NCBI GenBank assembly: GCA_015485945.1
Contig: WFSM01000172.1
Coordinates: 1-10,017, forward strand
DNA: 10,017 nucleotides
Reading direction: 5' to 3'
DNA from: Candidatus Bipolaricaulota bacterium
GTDB lineage: Bacteria > Bipolaricaulota > Bipolaricaulia > UBA7950 > UBA9294
The number at the start of each line of letters is the position of its first letter. Position 1 is the stretch's first letter. The position numbers and the translations under genes are program-made. A model generated the notes under the pieces. The model saw only the letters and a list, made by a program, of their open reading frames with translations. It had not been told where the DNA came from and did no database searches. This document shows positions 1 to 5,315 of the stretch, in pieces.

Positions 1-429
1 GAGACCACCGGGATTATGTCGATCGGGATTGACACGATCGTGAACGGTACGCGGCGGTCATCGACCAATGTATATGCACCGCTGTCCGTGGTGAGTGGCA
101 GTACCTATTATTGGTACAGCCTTAACTACGCCAACTCTTCCGACGAGAGCACCGGGGTGGCGATCGTAAACCCGCTTGACTCCCCGGTGGCGGGCACGCT
201 TTACGTGTACGACGCAGCTGGGAACCAGGAGAATGCGACCAGTTTTCTCCTTGACCCCCACGAGGCTGATTACTACCCGCTGCACAAGCTGGTGGACGTC
301 GGCGATACCATGTGGGGAGTGGTGGATATCAAGGCGACCGCACCGATCGTCATCGGCGGTGAGTACTTCGATGCCGCCGGCAAACTCCTGAACGTGGACG
401 AGATTACGCGGTTTTACTACTCCGAGTAA
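1..429 (+). CDS. C-terminal part of a secreted beta-rich protein (5' end outside window)
   Basis: The reading frame is open from the first base and ends at TAA 427-429, so about 142 C-terminal residues are visible. The ATG at 16 has no convincing ribosome binding site and is probably internal. The visible part is rich in beta-formers and aromatic residues and has no Cys. One stretch, TGVAIVNPLDSPVAGTLYVY, followed by a DAAGN turn, looks like the 'attractive-surface' beta-sandwich repeats of bacterial secreted proteins, in which a line about 'nonspecific or good-standing positions' gives way to a turn and then to a strand like APIVIGGEYFD. No catalytic motif is visible. I infer an extracellular or periplasmic structural role and do not recognise a named family. 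Its last 26 bases overlap the 3' end of the convergent ATPase gene. It is not part of the importer operon. Confidence 0.7.
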   Translation, partial: ETTGIMSIGIDTIVNGTRRSSTNVYAPLSVVSGSTYYWYSLNYANSSDESTGVAIVNPLDSPVAGTLYVYDAAGNQENATSFLLDPHEADYYPLHKLVDVGDTMWGVVDIKATAPIVIGGEYFDAAGKLLNVDEITRFYYSE

Positions 430-1195
430 CCGGGACCACGGCACGGCGGCCAGTGGCGGAGGCGATGAGCTCGAATTCCATTCCGTACGCGTTGTTGAGA
501 ATCGCTGGCACCACGGTGGTGGGTGGTGGTCCGTGAGCGATGACGCGCCCGGTGCCGAGGACGATCGCTTGATCCGCATATAAAAGCGCGTTGTTGGGTT
601 GATGGGAACTGGCGATGATCCCGACATCACCTGTGTGCCCGAGCTCGGCCAAGGTTGTCATGGTGCGGTGCTGATAAGCGGGGTCGAGGTGGGCGTCCGG
701 TTCGTCGAGCAACAGATAGCGCACTCCCTGTGTGAGCCCGCGCGCGATTAATGTCAGTCGCCGTTCGCCACCGCTTATTTCGGTGTACGGGCAATCGCGC
801 AGCCGCCACAGCCCGACCGTACGGATCGCCTGTGCTGCCGCGTTGCGGTCACGCTGCCCTGGACGTGCGAGCAGGGACAAGTGCGGTGCCCGTCCCATTA
901 AGACAACTTCCCACACCGTGTACGCGAACACCGGGGTATGAAGCTGGGGGACAAACCCAATTGTCTGGGCGCGCATCCGCGGAGTGACGGCGGACAGCGG
1001 TTGACCGTCGATCAGTATCATGCCGGCGTCCGGGGCAAGGATCCCAGCAAGGCACGACAGGAGGGTCGTCTTTCCTGATCCGTTGGCGCCGAGAATGAAC
1101 GTCATGCCCCCGTCGTGCGCCTCCAGGGAAACCGCTTGAAGCACCGGGCGGCCGTGTCGGTAGGAAAAACTGACGTGGTCCGCGACGATGCTCAT
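404..1195 (-). CDS. ABC transporter ATP-binding protein, FecE/BtuD/FhuC type
   Basis: This is the cytoplasmic ATPase that powers the importer encoded by the next two genes upstream. In 263 residues it has Walker A GANGSGKTT (36-44), Q-loop Gln84 in FVPQ, signature ISGGE (140-144, a variant of LSGGQ), Walker B YLLLDE (160-165, catalytic Glu165) and H-loop His198. The set is complete, so it should be active. Length is normal for the FecE/BtuD group. There are two possible starts: ATG 1201, only 3 bases after GGAGG, and ATG 1195, 9 bases after it, which forms an ATGA overlap with the permease stop. I chose 1195 because the other junctions of this operon are also ATGA; the choice alters two residues. 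It is last in the operon and its 3' end overlaps the convergent gene at 1-429. The substrate cannot be read from the ATPase. Confidence 0.93.
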   Translation of the reverse strand: MSIVADHVSFSYRHGRPVLQAVSLEAHDGGMTFILGANGSGKTTLLSCLAGILAPDAGMILIDGQPLSAVTPRMRAQTIGFVPQLHTPVFAYTVWEVVLMGRAPHLSLLARPGQRDRNAAAQAIRTVGLWRLRDCPYTEISGGERRLTLIARGLTQGVRYLLLDEPDAHLDPAYQHRTMTTLAELGHTGDVGIIASSHQPNNALLYADQAIVLGTGRVIAHGPPPTTVVPAILNNAYGMEFELIASATGRRAVVPVTRSSKTA

Positions 1196-2196
1196 CGCCA
1201 TCCGCCTCCGTGGGCGCGCAAAACGCGCATGAACAGAAACAGAAACACCGGTACCCCGATCAACCCGGCGAGGATCCCAAGCGGGATTTCGCTGGTGAGG
1301 GCGGTGCGCGAGATATCGTCAAGCACCAGCAAAGTCGCCGCGCCGAGAACGAGTGATGCCGGGATGAGACGGGCGTGGTCCGGACCGACGAGGGCACGGG
1401 CGGCGTGGGGGACGATTAACCCCACCCAGCCGATGATTCCACTTACTGCCACTGACGCTGCCACCAGCAGCGTTCCCACGCCGATCACCACGAGGCGGAA
1501 CCGTTTTACCGCCAGGCCGAGCGTCGCTCCTTCCGCCGTGTCCAGGGTGAGCAGATTGACGCGCCACCGGATGAGGAGGAAGAACGTGAGCCCAACGGCG
1601 CTGATCCCGAACAGCGGCCACAATACGGCGAACCGTGCCCCGTTTAGGCTTCCCAGTAGCCAGTAGGTGATCGCGGGCAGGGTGTTGAGCGGATCGGCAA
1701 CGTACTTGACGAGCCCCAGCAGTGCATTGAAGAACGCGCTCACCAGTACCCCGGCCACCACGAGGACGAGGATCGACGCCCCAAACCGCTCGCCCACGAA
1801 CAACACCAGTCCCATCGCGGCAATAGCGAATAAGAATGCCATCCCCTCCACCCCGAGCGGTCCGCGTGCGAAAAACAGGGCGAGTGACGCGCCGAACGCC
1901 GCTCCGGAACTCACCCCGAGGATGCGCGAGTCGACAAGGGGATTGCGGAACATCCCCTGAAACGCGGCTCCGCTCACCCCGAGGTTGGCCCCGATGCACA
2001 GCGCGGCGAGGATCCGCGGTAGACGGATGCGAAGGATCACTGCGGTTAGGAGTGGATTCGCACCGGAGAAAAACGTCGTGATAGCAGTGGTGAACCCGAT
2101 CCGAAATCTCCCGATGAACAGCGATGCAACCGCGAGCACGACCAAGAGCGCCAGAAGGCCGCCCGCCACCACATGTCTATTCTTCGCGGGGATCAT
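1192..2196 (-). CDS. FecCD/BtuC-family ABC transporter permease
   Basis: This 334-residue inner-membrane protein should form, as a homodimer, the channel of a type II importer for iron-siderophore, haem, cobalamin or a similar complex. It is hydrophobic throughout, consistent with the roughly ten membrane segments of the family. Family signatures are clear: RLPRILAALCIGANLGVSG followed by AAFQGMFRNPLVDSRILGVS (about residues 57-96), GIIGWVGLIVPHAARALVG near 253-271 (the loop that contacts the ATPase), and a C-terminal EIPLGILAGLIGVPVFLFLF. Length is typical and no part is missing. The start at 2196 overlaps the stop of the binding-protein gene as ATGA, so the two are probably translationally coupled. 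The downstream ATPase gene overlaps its stop in the same way. One permease gene fits a homodimer rather than the paired FecC/FecD arrangement. Confidence 0.95.
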   Translation of the reverse strand: MIPAKNRHVVAGGLLALLVVLAVASLFIGRFRIGFTTAITTFFSGANPLLTAVILRIRLPRILAALCIGANLGVSGAAFQGMFRNPLVDSRILGVSSGAAFGASLALFFARGPLGVEGMAFLFAIAAMGLVLFVGERFGASILVLVVAGVLVSAFFNALLGLVKYVADPLNTLPAITYWLLGSLNGARFAVLWPLFGISAVGLTFFLLIRWRVNLLTLDTAEGATLGLAVKRFRLVVIGVGTLLVAASVAVSGIIGWVGLIVPHAARALVGPDHARLIPASLVLGAATLLVLDDISRTALTSEIPLGILAGLIGVPVFLFLFMRVLRAHGGGWR

Positions 2197-3194
2197 CGCG
2201 GCAGCAACCGCGCCACCTCCGCGTCGGTGAGGGTACAGCCGTAGTAGGTTGAGTAGAATGACTTAATTTCCTGGGCAAGATTGAGCGGGACCGCATTGGG
2301 ATGAAGGACCGCGGCGATCCACATGATCCCGAGGAGTGAATCCGGGACCGGCGTGTCCCATGGCGCGATCACCTGGGGCATCTTGTACACCCGCCCGGTG
2401 CGTACGGCAGTTATCGCCGCCCAGTCGGGGTCGGTGAGGATGTCGTGCGGGGTGACCGGTCCATAGGGAGCGATCACGATCACGTCCGGGTTCCAGGAGA
2501 GGACTTGCTCCAAACTGACATTGTTCCAGTAACCGTGCAGTCCGGCGCTCACCGACTTGCCGCCGGCGAGGGTGATCATGTCTGTTTGGTACATGTCACC
2601 GCTCGCCACCCGCAGCTTGTCCGTCCCGCAAAAGTACACCGACACGGGCGGTTTCCCGGCGGTGGCGGTCGCGACCGCAGTTGTGATTCGGTCGTAGTCG
2701 GCGGCAAACGCGTGTGCCCGCGCCTCTGCGGCGCCGCCGAGCAGCTTTCCCGTTATGAACATCGCCTGCTTCAACCGTGCCGGAGTTTCCGGAATATACT
2801 CCACGGTGGGGATACCGAGTTCGTCGAGCAACTTGTCCAATCCCGGATTTTTGCCCGGGTTCGCCAGCACGACGTCCGGGGACCGGGCCGCGATCTCTTC
2901 CACGTTAGGGATGCCGAAATAGATCTTTTTCTTAAGGTTGGGATCGATACGGGTGAGCGTTGCCGGCAGTTTGCTCGGCGTTTTCACCCCGACGAAGTTG
3001 GCAAGCACGAGCCGGTTTCCGGCCCCAAGGGCGTACACGTAATAGGTTGCGATTCCGTACACGCTCGCGATCCGTGTTACCGGTGGGGTGATTGTCACCG
3101 TGCGGTTGGCTTGGTCGACCACGGTCACTGTCCCGGCGGCCGCGGTGACCGTCAGCAACAGGACTACCGCTAATGCAATCGCTAGTTTCCTCAT
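2193..3194 (-). CDS. Periplasmic substrate-binding protein of a metal-chelate/cobalamin-type ABC importer
   Basis: This 333-residue protein should capture the substrate outside the inner membrane and deliver it to the permease. It starts with a Sec signal peptide (MRKLAIALAV, hydrophobic to about 20, likely cut after TAAA). No lipobox Cys is present, so it is soluble rather than a lipoprotein. The mature part follows the PF01497 pattern: VDQANRTVTITPPVTRIAS, then PNVEEIAARSPDVVLAN, TGKLLGGAAEARA, VSLEQVLSWNPDVIVI, TDPDWAAITAVRTGRVYKMP and a C-terminal DSLLGIMWIAAVLHP. The tail resembles the iron/cobalamin SBP group whose members carry a final FY..YYG segment. AAGGAGG lies 4 bases before the ATG, and that ATG overlaps the PadR stop as ATGA. 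The substrate is not decidable by eye: iron chelate, cobalamin, haem or oxyanion are all possible. Confidence 0.93.
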   Translation of the reverse strand: MRKLAIALAVVLLLTVTAAAGTVTVVDQANRTVTITPPVTRIASVYGIATYYVYALGAGNRLVLANFVGVKTPSKLPATLTRIDPNLKKKIYFGIPNVEEIAARSPDVVLANPGKNPGLDKLLDELGIPTVEYIPETPARLKQAMFITGKLLGGAAEARAHAFAADYDRITTAVATATAGKPPVSVYFCGTDKLRVASGDMYQTDMITLAGGKSVSAGLHGYWNNVSLEQVLSWNPDVIVIAPYGPVTPHDILTDPDWAAITAVRTGRVYKMPQVIAPWDTPVPDSLLGIMWIAAVLHPNAVPLNLAQEIKSFYSTYYGCTLTDAEVARLLPR

Positions 3195-3730
3195 TGTGCC
3201 TCCTTAAGGATGGTGCTGCAATTGTATAACCAGTCCAGCGTTGCTTGGAGCTGTCCGAGGCGGAACGTGTGGGCGAGACGGCCGATTACTACGTCTCCCA
3301 CCTTGAGATGACGCCGTTGTGCCAACCGTGATCGGATGCGTTCGAGGGCCGCAATCTCCGCCGTCACCAACGCCGCTGCCCGTTCCGGCGCGAGCCGGTG
3401 GAGAAAATAGAGCTTGGCGAGAAACTCCACACGCACATCGCGCAGATGGCGCACCGGTGTCATTACCCACTTCCAGAAGGCATCTTGGCCTGCTGGGGTG
3501 ATATGGAACGTCCGCCGCGGCGGTCGCCCCGTCTGGAGGGCGGTTGTCCCGCGGATGAGGCCGGCGCGTTCCATGCGTGCGAGGGTGAAGTAGATCCGGC
3601 TCGGGGCGATGCGCCAAATCGGGTTGAGGTTGGCGGACAGCCAGTTGCGCAACGCGTACCCGTGTCCGTCTGGACACAGCATGATCGCGCCCAGGAGTGC
3701 ACCGTCTATTGGAAACGACTCGATCGCCAT
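3191..3730 (-). CDS. PadR-family transcriptional regulator
   Basis: This 179-residue DNA-binding protein is probably the regulator of the importer operon it heads. The winged helix (about residues 8-85) shows the PadR pattern: GALLGAIMLCPDGHGYALRN, RIYFTLARMERAGLI (recognition region) and GRPPRRTFHITPAGQDAFW (wing). The alpha-helical C-terminal part (RVEFLAKLYFLHRLAPERAA onward) matches the Vir-type dimerisation domain PF10400. The frame stays open far upstream, but ATG 3730 is chosen because GGGAGGAG lies just before it and because the predicted transcript begins near 3753, which leaves out ATG 3757. Its stop overlaps the binding-protein start as ATGA. It is divergent from tpiA across 123 bases. 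PadR proteins usually repress and often respond to small molecules; here the ligand could be the imported substrate, which is inference. Confidence 0.9.
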   Translation of the reverse strand: MAIESFPIDGALLGAIMLCPDGHGYALRNWLSANLNPIWRIAPSRIYFTLARMERAGLIRGTTALQTGRPPRRTFHITPAGQDAFWKWVMTPVRHLRDVRVEFLAKLYFLHRLAPERAAALVTAEIAALERIRSRLAQRRHLKVGDVVIGRLAHTFRLGQLQATLDWLYNCSTILKEAQ

Positions 3731-3751
3731 TGCTCCTCCCGCTTGGATTAG

Positions 3752-3774
3752 TCTCATAAAGAATAGCGATGAGA
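3752..3774. promoter_or_regulatory. Candidate operator: inverted repeat TCTCAT-N11-ATGAGA
   Basis: A perfect 6-base inverted repeat has half-sites at 3752-3757 and 3769-3774. Its centre, 3763, falls inside the proposed -10 box (3760-3765) of the PadR-led operon. A dimeric PadR protein bound here would block that promoter, so I infer autorepression. Known PadR sites are also short dyads, although often with a smaller gap. No second copy was seen in the divergent region. Confidence 0.45.
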
Positions 3775-3787
3775 AGCGGAATTTCAA
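3760..3787 (-). promoter_or_regulatory. Predicted sigma-70 promoter of the padR-importer operon
   Basis: On the minus strand, TTGAAA (3787-3782, 5 of 6 to the -35 consensus) and TATTCT (3765-3760, 4 of 6 to the -10 consensus) are separated by 16 bases. Transcription would begin near 3753 and give a leader of about 22 bases containing the GGAGGAG ribosome binding site. The inverted repeat at 3752-3774 straddles the -10 box. Confidence 0.5.
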
Positions 3788-3803
3788 GGTTGGGCAGGCG
3801 AGG

Positions 3804-3832
3804 TCGCTCAACGGTGGCGGCGCGCGTATAAT
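3804..3832 (+). promoter_or_regulatory. Predicted promoter of tpiA
   Basis: A perfect -10 box TATAAT lies at 3827-3832 in otherwise GC-rich sequence. The -35 region at 17-base spacing (TCGCTC, 3804-3809) matches poorly. Transcription would start near 3839, leaving a leader of about 15 bases that is almost filled by the AAGGAGG ribosome binding site at 3843-3849. Confidence 0.5.
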
Positions 3833-3853
3833 CGCCGGTGAGAAGGAGGCAGG

Positions 3854-4618
3854 ATGAACCGCAAAATGCTTATTGCCGGCAACTGGAAGATGCACAAGAC
3901 TCCGGATGAAACCGAGGAGTTCATCACGGCATTTGTCGCCCGTTATCAGGAACGGCCCGGGACGGATGTCCTCATCATTCCTCCGTTTACTAGCCTTGAC
4001 CGTGCGGGACGACTCCTCGTCGGGACCGAAATCACGCTGGGAGCGCAGGATTTGTACTATGAGGAGGAAGGGGCGTACACCGGGGAGATTGCCCCGCACA
4101 TGCTCCGCGCGTGCGGGTGCACGTACGCACTTGTCGGTCACTCTGAGCGCCGTGCGCTGTTTAACGAGGATGACGCAGTTGTGAACCGCAAGCTGCGCGC
4201 CACCATCAACGCCGGGCTGACGGCGCTCCTGTGCGTGGGGGAGACGCTTACCGAGCATCGCGCCGGCAAGGTGGAAAAGCGGATCATCGCTGAGCTGACC
4301 CGCGATCTCGCTGGGGTGACCCACGATGATATGGCGCATGTGGTTATTGCCTACGAACCAATCTGGGCGATCGGGACCGGTGAGACCGCCACGCCGGAGG
4401 AAGCGCAAGCGACGATCAAGTTAATCCGCGGATGGGTCGCCACTGCCTATAACGACCAGACCGCGGCGGCAGTACAGATTTTGTACGGAGGAAGCGTGAA
4501 GCCCGGAAATGCGGCCGCGCTTCTTGGACAGCCGGATATCGATGGAGCGCTCGTCGGCGGCGCATCGCTCGATCCGGAATCATTCATCCAGATTGCCGAT
4601 GCCTCCCTTGACAGATAA
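3854..4618 (+). CDS. tpiA: Triosephosphate isomerase
   Basis: This cytoplasmic enzyme interconverts dihydroxyacetone phosphate and glyceraldehyde 3-phosphate in glycolysis and gluconeogenesis. It is 254 residues long, the normal length for a bacterial TIM barrel. Substrate-binding Asn10 and Lys12 lie in AGNWKMHK, the electrophile His96 in VGHSERR, the catalytic base Glu168 in AYEPIWAIGTG (followed by the flexible loop), and the phosphate-binding segments are YGGSVKPGN (211-219) and GALVGGASL (231-239). All key residues are present, so it should be active. The ATG at 3854 follows AAGGAGG by 4 bases. It is divergent from padR and 34 bases upstream of the pgsA-like gene, with which it is probably co-transcribed. 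It is not fused to phosphoglycerate kinase, as happens in Thermotoga. Confidence 0.98.
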   Translation: MNRKMLIAGNWKMHKTPDETEEFITAFVARYQERPGTDVLIIPPFTSLDRAGRLLVGTEITLGAQDLYYEEEGAYTGEIAPHMLRACGCTYALVGHSERRALFNEDDAVVNRKLRATINAGLTALLCVGETLTEHRAGKVEKRIIAELTRDLAGVTHDDMAHVVIAYEPIWAIGTGETATPEEAQATIKLIRGWVATAYNDQTAAAVQILYGGSVKPGNAAALLGQPDIDGALVGGASLDPESFIQIADASLDR

Positions 4619-4652
4619 TCACCCGCCGGTTACGGTAGCGGGTGGGGGTAGA

Positions 4653-5195
4653 ATGGTATTCACGATCCCGAACCAGATCACCCTGGCGCGCATCGCGAGC
4701 GTACCGTTGTTTATGTACTTCGTTCTGCACGGGACACAAGTAACGACGATCCTTGCGATTGCAATCTTTGTGCTCGCTGCTGCTTCCGATGCCATCGACG
4801 GATACCTCGCGCGCAGTTTGAGCCAGACCACAGTGTTCGGGAAGTTTGCCGATCCGATTGCGGATAAGCTCCTCATCGCCGGCGCCCTCATCTCGTTTGT
4901 CCAACTGGGAGAGCTGGCGGCGTGGGGAGTAATGGTGATCATCGCGCGTGAGTTCCTCGTTACCGGCCTACGCATCCTCGCCATCGCCGAGGGGCGAGTG
5001 ATTGCGGCGAGTCCGCTGGGAAAACTAAAAACCGTGTCTCACATCGGTCTCGTTCTCACGATCCTCGCCACCCGCACATTTGCTTGGGGGCAGAGCGGGC
5101 AGACGGCAAAGGGCGCGTTTCTCTATTTGGCAGTAGCGTTGGCCATTATCTCCGCCGGCGAGTACTTCTACCGCTCCCGTGACTTGTTTCGCTAA
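4653..5195 (+). CDS. pgsA: CDP-diacylglycerol-glycerol-3-phosphate 3-phosphatidyltransferase
   Basis: This 180-residue integral membrane enzyme should transfer a phosphatidyl group from CDP-diacylglycerol to glycerol 3-phosphate, the first committed step of phosphatidylglycerol synthesis. The N-terminus, MVFTIPNQITLARI, is typical of PgsA. The full CDP-alcohol phosphotransferase motif D-x2-DG-x2-AR-x8-G-x3-D-x3-D is present: Asp46, Asp49, Gly50, Ala53, Arg54, Gly63, Asp67 and Asp71. Several hydrophobic segments follow, and the length is normal. An upstream ATG at about 4599 lies inside tpiA and has no ribosome binding site. ATG 4653 is preferred because the family N-terminus starts there, although its Shine-Dalgarno sequence (GGTGGGGGT) is weak. 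The gene follows tpiA closely and may use its promoter. A related CDP-alcohol transferase, such as one making another head group, is the main alternative. Confidence 0.9.
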   Translation: MVFTIPNQITLARIASVPLFMYFVLHGTQVTTILAIAIFVLAAASDAIDGYLARSLSQTTVFGKFADPIADKLLIAGALISFVQLGELAAWGVMVIIAREFLVTGLRILAIAEGRVIAASPLGKLKTVSHIGLVLTILATRTFAWGQSGQTAKGAFLYLAVALAIISAGEYFYRSRDLFR

Positions 5196-5228
5196 CGATA
5201 CCTCTGTCTTTTCCCGGGGTGTTCAATC

Positions 5229-5241
5229 GGCCGCACCGGCC
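5229..5241 (+). other. Small GC-rich hairpin after pgsA
   Basis: GGCCG (5229-5233) and CGGCC (5237-5241) form a 5-base stem with a 3-base CAC loop, 34 bases after the pgsA stop. No T-run follows, so it is not a clear intrinsic terminator. It is noted because it is one of three small dyads in the 120-base gap between pgsA and the large secreted-protein gene. Confidence 0.3.
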
Positions 5242-5278
5242 TGACCCACGACCGTGACGTACACCACCGTTCACGGCA

Positions 5279-5309
5279 CACTCCCGCTAGCATCAGCATA
5301 TCGGGAGTG
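5279..5309 (+). promoter_or_regulatory. 8-base inverted repeat covering the ribosome binding site of the large secreted-protein gene
   Basis: CACTCCCG (5279-5286) and CGGGAGTG (5302-5309) are perfect complements separated by 15 bases. The right arm contains the GGGAG Shine-Dalgarno sequence that lies 8 bases before ATG 5316. In RNA, the hairpin would hide the ribosome binding site. In DNA, the same dyad could be a protein-binding site. The sequence alone does not decide between the two. Confidence 0.45.
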
Positions 5310-5315
5310 GGGGAA

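Noticed and set aside
2445..3173. 242-residue open frame antisense to the binding-protein gene
   Set aside because: Composition is that of an antisense shadow in GC-rich sequence; the opposite strand has signal peptide, family motifs and a ribosome binding site.
3731..4408. Long upstream extension of the padR reading frame antisense to tpiA
   Set aside because: It lies opposite clearly real tpiA codons, shows no family pattern, and is cut off by the strong ribosome binding site and promoter just upstream of ATG 3730.
4509..4652. Upstream extension of the pgsA frame into tpiA
   Set aside because: No ribosome binding site; the family N-terminus begins at ATG 4653, and the extra residues are a shadow of tpiA.
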